The notes below the pieces were generated by a model that was not told where the DNA came from, ran no database searches, and saw only the letters and a program-made list of their open reading frames with translations. Below are positions 44,128-53,313 of a stretch of 64,000 bases of DNA, piece by piece. The stretch covers positions 1 through 64,000 of the forward strand of contig JBHIYN010000011.1 in NCBI GenBank assembly GCA_041984235.1, read 5' to 3'. Made by a program: the position numbers and the translations under genes. Each line of letters begins with the position of its first letter. Position 1 is the stretch's first letter. This DNA comes from JBHIYN01 sp041984235. GTDB lineage: Bacteria; Pseudomonadota; Gammaproteobacteria; Ga0077536.

Positions 44128-45600
44128 TCAGGCGACCTTGTCGTAGGCGGACAGGTCGGGCGTGGTCATGACCTCGGCGAAGCGCGCGTAGGTCCATGGC
44201 CAGCTCGCCGGTACGCCGTGCTTGTCGAGATACCAGCTCTTGCAGCCGGTGGCCCAGATGCTGTGCTTCGCCGCCTCGATGCGTGCGGCGTCGAAGGCCG
44301 TGGTGGCTTCGGCGCTGGCGCTCAACGCGCGGCAGCGGCCGGCGACGATCTCGTCCAGCAGTTGCAGGATGTAGTGCACCTGGAACTCGGCGATCTGGAT
44401 CAGTGAGAAATTGCCGACCGGACCGTTCGGCCCGTTCAGCATGAAGAAGTTGGGGAAGTCAGGCACCGACAGCGACAGGTAGGCGGTCGGGTGGTCGGCC
44501 CACACGTGGTCCAGATCGGCGCCATCGACGCCGACTACCCGGGTCGGGCGCACGAAGCGGTCGGGACGAAAGCCGGTCGCCAGTACCAGCACGTCGAGCT
44601 CGTGCAGCACGCCGTCGCTGGTGCGCACGCCGCCGGGCTCGACGCGCTCGATACCCGCGGTGACCAGGTTCGCGTTGGGGTGCTGGATGGCCTCGTAGAA
44701 ATCCGGCGAGAAGATCAGGCGTTTGCAGGCTGCGCGATAGCCCGGCCGCAGCTTCTCGCGCAGCTCCGGATCGCGCACGCTGTTCTCGAGGTTGTCACGG
44801 CAGGCCTGCTCGATGCGGTGCATCTCCGGCGAGTCGGCGTCCACCACCGCATTGGCGATGGTGTCGATCATCATGCGATTGAACTCGGTGCGGATGGCTT
44901 CGATCTTGAGCGGGTCGGCGCGGAACGCGGCACGCTCGGCTGCCGAGTAGGCCGGGTTCTCGATCGGCATGATCCACTGCGCGGTGCGCTGGAAGAGCGC
45001 AAAGCTGGCGACCTTGTCGACCAGCGCCGAGGTGATCTGGATGGCGGTGGAGCCGGTGCCGATGACGCCGACGCGCTTGCCTTCCAGCGCCACGCCGTGG
45101 TCCCAGCGCGCGCTGTGGAAGCAGTCACCGGCGAAGCCGTCGAGCCCGGCGATATCCGGGTAGTTGGGATGGTGCAGCACGCCGGTAGCGGCGATGACGA
45201 CGTCCGCGCTGTCGCTGCTGCCGTCGCTGAGGCTCAGCTGCCAGCGCCCGTCGCGGAAAGCCATCGCCTCGACCTCGACGCCGAAGCGGGTGCGGCGGTC
45301 GACGCCGTACTTCTCTGCGACGTGTTCGAAGTAGGCCTGGATCTCCTCGCCCGGCGCGAACACGTGGCTCCAGTCCGGGTTGGGCTCGAACGAATAGGTG
45401 TAGAGGTGTGCCGGCACGTCGCAGGCAATCCCGGGATAGGTGTTCTCGCGCCAGGTACCGCCGAGGCGGTCGGCCTTCTCGTAGATCACGAAATCATCGA
45501 AGCCGGCTTCCTCGAGCTTGATCGAGCACAGGATGCCGGCCATGCCCGCACCGATCACCACGATGCGCAGCTTGCGCCCGGATTTCTGCTTTACGGCCAT
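44128..45600 (-). CDS. Baeyer-Villiger-type flavin monooxygenase
   Basis: A 490-aa FAD/NADPH enzyme. The N-terminal FAD motif is VIGAGMAGILCSIKL (~14-28), the BVMO fingerprint F-x-G-x3-H-x3-W is seen as FAGDCFHSARW (~155), and the NADPH motif GTGSTAIQ follows (~182). Together they identify a class B monooxygenase that inserts oxygen next to a ketone. The substrate is not known. ATG at 45600. Confidence 0.9.
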   Translation of the reverse strand: MAVKQKSGRKLRIVVIGAGMAGILCSIKLEEAGFDDFVIYEKADRLGGTWRENTYPGIACDVPAHLYTYSFEPNPDWSHVFAPGEEIQAYFEHVAEKYGVDRRTRFGVEVEAMAFRDGRWQLSLSDGSSDSADVVIAATGVLHHPNYPDIAGLDGFAGDCFHSARWDHGVALEGKRVGVIGTGSTAIQITSALVDKVASFALFQRTAQWIMPIENPAYSAAERAAFRADPLKIEAIRTEFNRMMIDTIANAVVDADSPEMHRIEQACRDNLENSVRDPELREKLRPGYRAACKRLIFSPDFYEAIQHPNANLVTAGIERVEPGGVRTSDGVLHELDVLVLATGFRPDRFVRPTRVVGVDGADLDHVWADHPTAYLSLSVPDFPNFFMLNGPNGPVGNFSLIQIAEFQVHYILQLLDEIVAGRCRALSASAEATTAFDAARIEAAKHSIWATGCKSWYLDKHGVPASWPWTYARFAEVMTTPDLSAYDKVA

Positions 45601-45675
45601 GTTGCGACTCCCCGGTGATGGCTGCGAAACGACCTTGAACCAAACCATATCGCGCCTGCCGCGCGCTGATCCAGA

Positions 45676-46287
45676 TCAACCCCGGTGCGTCGCCGTCCCG
45701 GTCAGCAGCGCCTCGGCGAGCTGCTGCATGGAATGAAAGCGGTGGTCGGTCAGCGCGGGCCATGCCGGAGCTGCGCGCTCGGCCACGTGTGCGGTGGCGA
45801 CGCCGGCGTTGCGGCCGGCCCGCAGGTCTAGGTGGAAGTCACCGACCATGATCGCGCGCGCGGCGTCAGCGCCCCACTGTCGCAACAGGGTGAGAATGCC
45901 GTCCGGCGCCGGTTTGGGCGCCGCCTCGTCGCGGCCGAGCACGGCGTCGTGCTCGAAGTAGCGTGCCAGGCCAACCGTCTCCAGCGTCGCGAGCGCATTG
46001 TCACGGGTGTTGCGCGTGAGTATGCCGACGCGCGCGCCGCGTGCGCTCAGGCAGCTGAGCGCCTCGGCGGCGCCGGCTGCCACGCGGGCCTCGCCGGCGA
46101 GCCCGGCCTCCCAGGCGTCCAGGCGGGCGCGCAGCGGCGCCGCGGCTGCCGGCCCGATACGGTCGAGATGTTCGAGGATCAGGCGCCCCTGCGGAATACC
46201 GAGCTCGGCGCGAATACCGTCGAAGTCGTGTTGGTGGACGGTAAGCGTACCGTCGAGGTCGAACACCCAGTGATCGTAGTCGAGCAT
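45676..46287 (-). CDS. HAD-superfamily phosphatase-like hydrolase
   Basis: A 203-aa protein with a complete HAD set: FDLDGTLTVHQ, TRNTRDN, the Lys in APKPAPDGIL, and GDFHLDLRAGRNAG. It resembles phosphoglycolate phosphatase-like enzymes (subfamily IA). Its ATG at 46287 is 2 bp after the stop of the membrane protein gene upstream, so they are translationally linked. Confidence 0.88.
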   Translation of the reverse strand: MLDYDHWVFDLDGTLTVHQHDFDGIRAELGIPQGRLILEHLDRIGPAAAAPLRARLDAWEAGLAGEARVAAGAAEALSCLSARGARVGILTRNTRDNALATLETVGLARYFEHDAVLGRDEAAPKPAPDGILTLLRQWGADAARAIMVGDFHLDLRAGRNAGVATAHVAERAAPAWPALTDHRFHSMQQLAEALLTGTATHRG

Positions 46288-46289
46288 GC

Positions 46290-47114
46290 TCAGCCGCCGC
46301 CCTCGCGCACCTTGCGCAGCTGCTGGTGCTCGACCAGGTGCATGCCGCAGTCGGCCGCGGTCTTGAGCACGCCGAACAGGAGCAGGCCGAACACTGAGTC
46401 CAGCGCGAAGCCGGCGAAGATCAGGGTCAGGTGCATGGGCACGATGCGTAGGTAAGGCGTGAACATCAGGGTACCGATGTTCGGCGTACCGCGCCGGTCC
46501 AGTGCCAGGTTGTAGCGGTGCGACCAGGCATGGTTGACGACGAAGGCGACCACGCACAGCCCGAACCAGCCGTCGAGCGACGCCGCGGCGTCGTTGGCGG
46601 CCAGCAGGAAGACCGCGTAGACGGCGTGGAACAGCCCGTAATGCAGGCTGAAGAAGACCGCCGTCTGCACCTTGGTCGCGGGGGTTGGATCGACCGCCTG
46701 GTCATTAATGGTGAAGCCGGTGGTCGAGAAGCGGTCCAGCGCGAGGATGCGAAAGACGTTGGAGATGCCGATGATCACGCTCTGTGCCCAGTACAGCAGC
46801 ATCAGGGACAGCGGATCCCAGGCCTGCCACAGGGCGACCACCAGGGTCAGCACGTTGGCCAGCACCAGCATCCACAGCGAGCCGTCGGCGGCGGCGGACG
46901 GAACCGGGTCGCCGGCCTGGCGCGGTGCCAGCGACCCGCGCAGGCGCGCCATGCGCTCGAGGTAGCCGGCGTACTTGGCGTAGGCAATGCCGCAGCGCGG
47001 ACATTGCCAGGCCGGCGCGGTGTCGGCGCTGACACGGGTGTAGTGGCACTTGGGACAGGGGCGCGAAAAGTCTGGCGACACGCTCACGACCATCAGAATC
47101 GGCTCTGCGGCCAC
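46290..47114 (-). CDS. DUF6498-like membrane protein with zinc ribbon
   Basis: A 274-aa protein. The N-terminus carries a zinc ribbon (CPKC ... CPRC, about residues 20-42) and the rest has about five to six membrane segments, with ALDRFSTTGFT, LHYGLFHAVYAVFLL and the NHAWSHRYN region typical of DUF6498. The start is uncertain: GTG at 47114 or ATG at 47093. Function unknown. Confidence 0.7.
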   Translation of the reverse strand: MAAEPILMVVSVSPDFSRPCPKCHYTRVSADTAPAWQCPRCGIAYAKYAGYLERMARLRGSLAPRQAGDPVPSAAADGSLWMLVLANVLTLVVALWQAWDPLSLMLLYWAQSVIIGISNVFRILALDRFSTTGFTINDQAVDPTPATKVQTAVFFSLHYGLFHAVYAVFLLAANDAAASLDGWFGLCVVAFVVNHAWSHRYNLALDRRGTPNIGTLMFTPYLRIVPMHLTLIFAGFALDSVFGLLLFGVLKTAADCGMHLVEHQQLRKVREGGG

Positions 47115-47264
47115 CTTGCCCGCCGCGCCGGGGCAGCGTCAATTACCGTGCCCGCAGACCGGCGCGCGGGGCGCTGTGTTAACCTGAAGGTCCCCGTTTC
47201 CGCCGCGCCGGCTGCCAGCCGACACGCGCCGGAGTCCCTACGCCCGCAATCCCGAGAGTCCCAG

Positions 47265-47696
47265 ATGTCACAAGCCAAGACCGGCGACACCGTTCGCATT
47301 CACTACACCGGCACCCTCACCGATGGCACCCGTTTCGATACCTCCTCGGGCCGCGATCCGCTCGAGTTCAAGCTCGGCGAGGGCCAGATCATCCCGGGTC
47401 TGGAGCGCGAGATCGCCGGCATGGCGGTCGGCGATCGCAAGACCGTGACCGTCGCCAGTGACGAGGCCTATGGTCCGCACCGCGACGAAGCCGTGCACGA
47501 CGTCGAGCGCGCGCAGATCCCGGACGAAATCGATCTCGAGGTCGGCGCCGAGCTCGAGGCGACCGACCAGGGCGGGCGGCGCATGCGCCTGCGCGTGGTC
47601 GCGCTGAACGAGGAAACGGTGACCCTGGACGCCAACCACCCGCTGGCCGGGCAGGACCTGGTGTTCGAGGTCGAGCTGGTCGAAATCGCGGCCTGA
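47265..47696 (+). CDS. FKBP-type peptidyl-prolyl isomerase (SlyD/SlpA-like)
   Basis: A 143-aa cytosolic PPIase/chaperone. The first ~75 residues form the FKBP domain (VRIHYTGTLTDGTRFDTSSG, MAVGDRKTVTV, EAYGPHRDE). The IF insertion characteristic of SlyD/SlpA lies in the middle, and the typical NHPLAGQDLVFEVELVEI ends it. No His-rich C-terminal metal tail is present, so it is closer to SlpA than to SlyD. Confidence 0.93.
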   Translation: MSQAKTGDTVRIHYTGTLTDGTRFDTSSGRDPLEFKLGEGQIIPGLEREIAGMAVGDRKTVTVASDEAYGPHRDEAVHDVERAQIPDEIDLEVGAELEATDQGGRRMRLRVVALNEETVTLDANHPLAGQDLVFEVELVEIAA

Positions 47697-47711
47697 GACC
47701 GCGCTTGACCG

Positions 47712-48494
47712 TCAGGCGGCCGGGCGCTCTCCGCGCCGGCGGCTGACGGCGAGCGTGACGATCGCCGGCAGCGCCAGCGACAGCAGGGTGCCGGGCAGCG
47801 GTACCGCGCTGGCGTCGAGCCGCACGTTGTCGAAATCGACCTCGATGCCGGTCACGACCGGGTCGTCGACGTCGATCTGGTTGAGGCTCACCAGGCGAAT
47901 CGTCAGCGCCTGGCCCTCGGCCACGTGCGCGGCACCGATGGTGGCCTGCAGGGTGCTGGTCTCGAACTGCCCTTCACCCGGCAGCAGGGTGTTGAGGTCG
48001 GCGGCGAGCAGGGTACCGCCGGCGAGCAGCTCGATGCGGTAGCCGGGAAAGCCGTCGAGGTTGTAGAAGCCGCCGTCGCCGAAGGTCGAGAACGGCGGCA
48101 CGGTGCTGGCACCGCTGGCGATGTTGCCGACGTCGACCTGCAGCGTGTAGACGGTGTTGAGGGTGAGCGTCGCGGCCAGGGTCTGCTCGATGCCGAATTC
48201 CGCACCGCCCTGGTAGTCGTCGAAGTAGAGCAGGGCGACGTTGTCGCCTTCATACTCCCCGTTGGCGAAGAACACGCCACCGGGATTGAGCACGCCGACG
48301 AAGGCCTGGCCGCCGACGGCACCGAAGGTCGACCAGCCGGACGGCGCGGGCCCGGTGGGGAAGGTCGTCGGCAGCACGTCGACGCCCTGGTAGAGCTCTT
48401 CGAACCCGGCATTGACGATGGCCACCGGCGCGGCGCCGGCGCCTGCGGCCGTGAGCAGCGCGAACAGGGCGGCGCAGGCGGAGATCCGCTTCAT
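47712..48494 (-). CDS. Exported protein with PEP-CTERM-like (VPLPG) sorting signal
   Basis: A 260-aa protein with a signal peptide (about 1-22) and a beta-rich domain (VNAGFEELYQGVDV; YTLQVDVGN; RIELLAGG). The C-terminus has VPLPGTLLSLALPAIVTLAV followed by SRRRGE: a short proline motif, a transmembrane helix and an Arg cluster, the layout of PEP-CTERM exosortase substrates in the VPLPG variant. An exosortase/EPS locus would be expected elsewhere. Function unknown. Confidence 0.75.
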   Translation of the reverse strand: MKRISACAALFALLTAAGAGAAPVAIVNAGFEELYQGVDVLPTTFPTGPAPSGWSTFGAVGGQAFVGVLNPGGVFFANGEYEGDNVALLYFDDYQGGAEFGIEQTLAATLTLNTVYTLQVDVGNIASGASTVPPFSTFGDGGFYNLDGFPGYRIELLAGGTLLAADLNTLLPGEGQFETSTLQATIGAAHVAEGQALTIRLVSLNQIDVDDPVVTGIEVDFDNVRLDASAVPLPGTLLSLALPAIVTLAVSRRRGERPAA

Positions 48495-48598
48495 GGCTGG
48501 TTACCTGGGCTGGCAGTCACGTGGTAAGCATGAACCCGCCGGCCCCGGCGCTCCATGCCGGCAGTGAAAAAGCGTGAACCACTACCGGCCGCGCGGCA

Positions 48599-49102
48599 TC
48601 AGCCGACGTGGTCCAGCGGTAATTCGGTGCGTGCGATGACCTTGCGCAGCACGAAGCTCGAATGGACACCCGTGACGCCCTCGATACGGGTCAGTCGGCC
48701 GAGCAGGAATTCCTCGTAGAAGGTCATGTCCGGCAGGACCGCCTTGAGCAGGTAATCGGCGGCCTGCCCGGTGACGATGGCGCATTCGACCACCTCCGGA
48801 AACTCGCGCACCTGACGCTCGAAGTGCTCGAAGCGCTCGGGCGTGTGCCGGTCCATGGTGATGCTGATCATGGCGGTGATGTTGAGCCCCAGGGCGGCCT
48901 GGTTGAGCAGCGTCACGTGGCGTTCGATGACCCCGGATTCCTCGAGGCGACGCACGCGGCGCGCACACGGGGTGGGTGAGAGGCCGACCCGTTCGGCCAG
49001 CTCGAGGTTGGTGATGCGGCCGTCGGCCTGCATCAGCGCGAGAATGCGGCGATCGGTGCGGTCGAGGCGGGCGACGGCGGCGCCCGGGTTGGTCTCGCTC
49101 AT
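48599..49102 (-). CDS. Lrp/AsnC-family transcriptional regulator
   Basis: A 167-aa regulator. The N-terminal HTH (about 12-60: LDRTDRRILALMQADGRITN, LSPTPCARRVRRLEESGVI) is followed by the RAM ligand-binding domain (about 75-150). The family senses amino acids. It is divergent from leuA across 205 bp, which contains AT-rich, phased CTCCAA sites, so it probably controls leuA and/or itself in response to leucine or a related amino acid. Confidence 0.9.
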   Translation of the reverse strand: MSETNPGAAVARLDRTDRRILALMQADGRITNLELAERVGLSPTPCARRVRRLEESGVIERHVTLLNQAALGLNITAMISITMDRHTPERFEHFERQVREFPEVVECAIVTGQAADYLLKAVLPDMTFYEEFLLGRLTRIEGVTGVHSSFVLRKVIARTELPLDHVG

Positions 49103-49133
49103 GCGCGCTGGACTCCTGCAGGTCGGGTGTTAG

Positions 49134-49213
49134 TCAATTTCTCCAAATATTAATTTATAAATAGGCATTAACTCCAATATTGGCGCTGAAAGATAGCGAA
49201 TTTGGAGTCATTC
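49134..49213. promoter_or_regulatory. Candidate Lrp-type binding sites in the lrp-leuA gap
   Basis: Three copies of CTCCAA(A/T) occur: CTCCAAAT at 49141-49148, CTCCAATA at 49172-49179, and the inverted ATTTGGAG at 49200-49207. The first two are 31 bp apart and the outer pair are inverted repeats. The region is markedly AT-rich for this genome. Spacing near three helical turns suits wrapping of DNA on an Lrp octamer. Confidence 0.5.
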
Positions 49214-49229
49214 ACTACGCCTGCCGACC

Positions 49230-49235
49230 TATAAT
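49230..49235 (+). promoter_or_regulatory. Candidate -10 box of leuA
   Basis: A perfect TATAAT 72 bp before the leuA ATG, immediately downstream of the inverted CTCCAA sites. The -35 position (GTCATT at 49207-49212, 17-bp spacer) is weak, which fits activator dependence. Confidence 0.4.
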
Positions 49236-49307
49236 GCCTGCCGTAACCCGCGACCGGTGCCGCCAGGCGCCGGCCTCCATCCACCGCATCGCATCAAGGG
49301 CATCGCC

Positions 49308-50987
49308 ATGAGCAGCTTCGATCACACCAAGTACCGTCCCTATCCGCCCGTCGGCCTCACCGGCCGCACCTGGCCCGACCGCGTCATCGAGCGCGCACCG
49401 CAGTGGTGCAGCGTCGACCTGCGCGACGGCAACCAAGCCCTCATCGACCCGATGAACGTGGCGCAGAAGCTGCAGATGTTCAAGCTGCTGGTGAAGGTGG
49501 GCTTCAAGGAGATCGAGGTCGGTTTCCCGGCCGCTTCGCAGCCTGACTTCGATTTCGTGCGCCGCCTGATCGAGGAGGACCTGATCCCCGAGGACGTGAC
49601 CGTGCAGGTGCTGACCCAGGCGCGGCCGGAACTCATCCGGCGTTCGTTCGAGGCCCTCAACGGTGCGCGCAAGGCCATCATGCACCTGTACAACTCGACC
49701 TCCACCGTGCAGCGCGAGCAGGTTTTCGCGCTCGACCGCGACGGCGTCAAGCAGATTGCGATCGACGGCGCCGAGCTGGTCAGGAGCGAAGCGGCGCGCT
49801 ACCCGAAGACCGAGTGGACCTTCCAGTATTCGCCCGAGTCGTTCACCGGCACCGAGCTCGACTACGCGGTCGAGGTGTGTGACGCGGTGCTGGAGGTGTG
49901 GGATGCATGGCCGGAGAAGAAGTGCATCATCAACCTGCCGGCGACGGTGGAGATGGCCACGCCGAATGTCTACGCCGACCAGATCGAGTGGATGTCGACG
50001 CACCTCGCGCGCCGTGACGCGGTCGTGCTCAGCCTGCATACGCACAACGATCGCGGCTGCGCGGTGGCGGCGGCCGAGCTCGGCGTGATGGCGGGCGCGG
50101 ATCGCATCGAGGGTACGCTGCTCGGCAACGGCGAGCGCACCGGCAACATGGACATCGTGACCATGGCCATGAACCTCTACAGCCAGGGCATCGATCCCGA
50201 GCTCGATCTGTCCAACATGGACGAGATCATCCGCTGCGTGAAGGCGTGCACGCAGTTGCCGGTGCATCCGCGTCACCCGTGGGCCGGCGAGCTGGTGTTC
50301 ACCGCGTTCTCGGGCTCGCACCAGGATGCGATCAAGAAATGCCTGGCGCGGCGCGTCGAGGGCGAGTCGTGGGAAGTGGCCTACCTGCCGATCGACCCGG
50401 CCGATCTCGGCCGCTCCTACCAGGAGGTCATCCGCATCAACAGCCAGTCCGGCAAGGGCGGCGTGGCCTACGTGCTGGAGCAGGAGCAGGGCCTGCAGCT
50501 GCCACGCTGGCTGCAGATCGATTTCAGCGCCGTGGTGCAGAAGCACGCCGAGGTCAGCGAGGCGGAAGTCGCGCCGGACACCATCGTCGAGCTGTTCGAA
50601 CGCCAGTACCTCGCGCAGCGCAGCCCGTTCGAGCTGACCGGCTACCAGCTCGCGCGCGAGAACAACGAGGACCAGCTCGTCGCCACGCTCAACGAGGGCA
50701 GGCGCCAGGTCAGCCTGCGCGGCACCGCCTCGGGCGTGGTCGGGGCGTTCGTCGCGGCGCTGGAGTCGCATCTCGGCAAGCAGCTCGTGCTGGTCGAGTA
50801 CAACGAGCACACCCTGAGCCAGGCCGATGGCGCCGGCGCCGACGCCGTGACCTACGTGCAGATCAACGTCGACGGCACCCGCTACTGCGGCGTCGGTCGC
50901 TCCAGCGACATCGTCGAGGCTTCGCTGCGCGCCATTCTCAGCGCGGTCAACCAGCCGCTCAGTGTGGGCGCGACCAAAGCCGCCTGA
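49308..50987 (+). CDS. leuA: 2-isopropylmalate synthase, long form
   Basis: First committed enzyme of leucine synthesis. The protein is 559 aa, of the LeuA type 2 kind. The catalytic barrel contains CSVDLRDGNQALIDPM at ~33, LHTHNDRGCAVAAAELG (metal-binding His pair), and GNGERTGNMDIVTMAMN. A C-terminal leucine-binding (LeuA dimer) domain is at ~430-550. ATG at 49308 begins the conserved SSFDHTKYRPYPP. No leader peptide or attenuator was seen; an Lrp-type regulator is divergent. Confidence 0.95.
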   Translation: MSSFDHTKYRPYPPVGLTGRTWPDRVIERAPQWCSVDLRDGNQALIDPMNVAQKLQMFKLLVKVGFKEIEVGFPAASQPDFDFVRRLIEEDLIPEDVTVQVLTQARPELIRRSFEALNGARKAIMHLYNSTSTVQREQVFALDRDGVKQIAIDGAELVRSEAARYPKTEWTFQYSPESFTGTELDYAVEVCDAVLEVWDAWPEKKCIINLPATVEMATPNVYADQIEWMSTHLARRDAVVLSLHTHNDRGCAVAAAELGVMAGADRIEGTLLGNGERTGNMDIVTMAMNLYSQGIDPELDLSNMDEIIRCVKACTQLPVHPRHPWAGELVFTAFSGSHQDAIKKCLARRVEGESWEVAYLPIDPADLGRSYQEVIRINSQSGKGGVAYVLEQEQGLQLPRWLQIDFSAVVQKHAEVSEAEVAPDTIVELFERQYLAQRSPFELTGYQLARENNEDQLVATLNEGRRQVSLRGTASGVVGAFVAALESHLGKQLVLVEYNEHTLSQADGAGADAVTYVQINVDGTRYCGVGRSSDIVEASLRAILSAVNQPLSVGATKAA

Positions 50988-51118
50988 TCCTCACGGGTTT
51001 CCGCCGGCAGGGCGCGCCACGGCGCGTTCTGTCGGCGCTACTCGCAGGGCGCGGCGCCCGAGGTGTCGCGTATCATTGGCAGGTTATCCCGACGGCACTG
51101 CCGCTCCCGCGCCACGCC

Positions 51119-51559
51119 ATGATCGAACCGGCCAACGATACCGTTACCCACGCCATCCAGCTTGCGCTGGCCCCGGTCTTCCTGCTCGCCGGCATCGGCG
51201 CCATCCTCAACGTGCTCTCCACGCGCCTGTCGCGGGTGGTCGACCGTTCGCGACTGCTGCGCGAGCGCGCACTGCGCGGCGAGTTCCTGGAATGTCGCGA
51301 GGAGCAGGAGGCGGAGGAGGGCGTGTTGCGGCTGCGTATGTTCGTCGTCAACACAGCGGTCTTCCTGTGCACCCTGAGCGCGTTACTGATCTGCACCGTG
51401 GTCGCGATCATCTTCCTCGGCTCGGTGGCCTCGAAGACGGTCGCGGCGCCGATTGCCTGGTCCTTCGTCGGCGCCATGGGCTGCCTGGTCATGGCACTGC
51501 TCGCGTTGCTGCTGGAGATCTACCTGGCGACGGTGAAGATGCTCGCCATCAGGCGCTGA
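51119..51559 (+). CDS. DUF2721 membrane protein
   Basis: A 146-aa protein with three hydrophobic segments (about 14-32, 76-100, 112-135) and the conserved LAPVFLLAGIGAILNVLSTRLSRVVDR stretch (quoted in part) of DUF2721. Found next to many genes in proteobacteria; function unknown. Confidence 0.8.
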   Translation: MIEPANDTVTHAIQLALAPVFLLAGIGAILNVLSTRLSRVVDRSRLLRERALRGEFLECREEQEAEEGVLRLRMFVVNTAVFLCTLSALLICTVVAIIFLGSVASKTVAAPIAWSFVGAMGCLVMALLALLLEIYLATVKMLAIRR

Positions 51560-51568
51560 AGCGCGCCG

Positions 51569-53308
51569 CTAGTCGCCGTCTGCCAGCCCCGCCCGGATCA
51601 GCGCCTCGCGATGGTGCTCGCGGTCGCCGTCGTCGCGGTACGGGATCTGGTAGAGATACTCGCGGAAGTTGAAGCCCGGCAGCAGGCGGCGCACCTCCTG
51701 CGCGTGGCGTGCGGCCTCGCTCGGCATGCCGGCCTGCGCGTGGCAGGCGGCGAGGTAGACGTGATGTTCGGGCTTGAGGTCCGAGATCTGGCGCAGGCTG
51801 GCGATCGCGTCGTGATAGCGGCGCGCGACGAACTGGGCGATACCCAGGTAGCCGAGCCGCCGGTCGGGATGCCAGGGATCGACCTGCAACGCGCTCTCGA
51901 GGATGACGATGGCGTCCTCGGCGCGGCCGAGCGCGGTCAGCGTCTCGCCGTACTGCGACATGACGCGCGGGTCGTTGGGGTTCAGGTCCTGCGCGCGGGC
52001 GGCGTGGAAGATGGCGCGGTCGTAGTTGCGCTGGATGAGGTGCACGCCCGAGAGCACGCGATGGGTTTCGAAATCCTCGTCGTCCAGCCGCAGCGCGGCG
52101 TCGAGATTGTCGACGATGCTGCTGACCGCCCACGCACTGTCGGCATAACCGCGCAGCAGGGCCTGCGCGATCAGGCAGGCTTTCCAGGCGTAGGCCTGGG
52201 CGAACTCCGGGTCCAGCTCGAGCGCGTGCTCGACCATCTCCAGTCCGCTGCGATTGTCCTCGGCGGTGCCCTTGTGGTGGTGGTACTTGGCGCGCAGCAG
52301 GTAATCGTAGGCGGCCAGGTTCGCGGTCGGCTTGGCGCGGCTGCGGCTGAGCTCGGCGGCCTCGATGCGGGTCGGAACCACGGTCAGGATCTGCTTGGCG
52401 ATCTCGTCCTGGATCGCGAACATGTCGTCGAGCTCGCGGTCGTAACGCTCCGACCACAGCTGGTTGCCGTTCTCCGCATCGATCAGCTGGGCGGTGATGC
52501 GCGCGCGCTGGCCACTGCGCCGCACGCTGCCGTGCACGACGAAGCGCGCACCGAGCTGCTCCGCCACCGCGCCCACCGGGTCGGCGCTGCGCTTGAAGGC
52601 GAACGACGAATTGCGCGCGATGACGAGCACCGCGCGTACCCGCGAGAGCTCGGTGATGATGTCCTCCGCGATGCCGTCGGCGAGGTACTCCTGCTCGCGA
52701 TCGCCGCCGACGTTCTCGAACGGCAGCACGGCGATCGACGGGCGCGGCGAGCGCGGCGGGCGGGCGCGCGCCATGCCGGCGCCGGACTCGACGCCGGCAA
52801 CCCGCCAGGCGCGAATCGGCTGCGCCACGTTCTTGACCGTCTGTTCACCCAGGTCTTCGAAATCGACGTCCAGTGCCGCTGCCGCGAGATCGCGCAGGTT
52901 GCCGGACAGGCACACCCCGCCGGGCTCGGCCAGCGCCTGCAGGCGGGCGGCGACGTTGACGCCGTCGCCATAGACGTGGCCGTCAGCCTTGACCAGTACG
53001 TCGCCCAGGTTGAGCCCGATGCGAAAGCGCATGGGCGACCGATCGCCCAGCTCACGGTTGCGTGAGGCGATGTGGCCCTGGATGTCGAGGGCGGCACGCG
53101 CGGCCTCGACCGCGCTGTCGAAGATAGCGAGCACGCTGTCTCCGGCCATGTCGACGACGCGGCCGCCACCGCTGCTGATGCGGCGGTCGAAGATCTCGCG
53201 GCAGGCTTCGAGACTGGCGACGGTGGCTGCCTCGTCCTCGGCCATGAGGCGCGTGTAGCCGGCGACGTCGGCGTTCAGGATCGCCGCCAGGCGGCGCTTC
53301 TGCTCCAA
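51569..53308 (-). CDS. Class III adenylate/guanylate cyclase with TPR domain
   Basis: A 579-aa protein. The N-terminal cyclase domain (1-170) carries metal-binding Asp residues in LNADVAGYTRL and MAGDSVLAIF and the DGVNVAARLQ motif. A middle region (about 190-330) has the FlgO/TolB-like segment (SIAVLPFENVGGDREQEYLADG, quoted in part) found in such cyclases, and TPR-like repeats occupy ~340-560. It lacks membrane segments. The only start is TTG at 53308, 9 nt after an in-frame TAG and without a ribosome-binding site; the repeat element begins just upstream. An antiporter with cNMP domain at 23139-25652 is a possible target (inference). Confidence 0.88.
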   Translation of the reverse strand: MEQKRRLAAILNADVAGYTRLMAEDEAATVASLEACREIFDRRISSGGGRVVDMAGDSVLAIFDSAVEAARAALDIQGHIASRNRELGDRSPMRFRIGLNLGDVLVKADGHVYGDGVNVAARLQALAEPGGVCLSGNLRDLAAAALDVDFEDLGEQTVKNVAQPIRAWRVAGVESGAGMARARPPRSPRPSIAVLPFENVGGDREQEYLADGIAEDIITELSRVRAVLVIARNSSFAFKRSADPVGAVAEQLGARFVVHGSVRRSGQRARITAQLIDAENGNQLWSERYDRELDDMFAIQDEIAKQILTVVPTRIEAAELSRSRAKPTANLAAYDYLLRAKYHHHKGTAEDNRSGLEMVEHALELDPEFAQAYAWKACLIAQALLRGYADSAWAVSSIVDNLDAALRLDDEDFETHRVLSGVHLIQRNYDRAIFHAARAQDLNPNDPRVMSQYGETLTALGRAEDAIVILESALQVDPWHPDRRLGYLGIAQFVARRYHDAIASLRQISDLKPEHHVYLAACHAQAGMPSEAARHAQEVRRLLPGFNFREYLYQIPYRDDGDREHHREALIRAGLADGD

Positions 53309-53313
53309 GTGCG

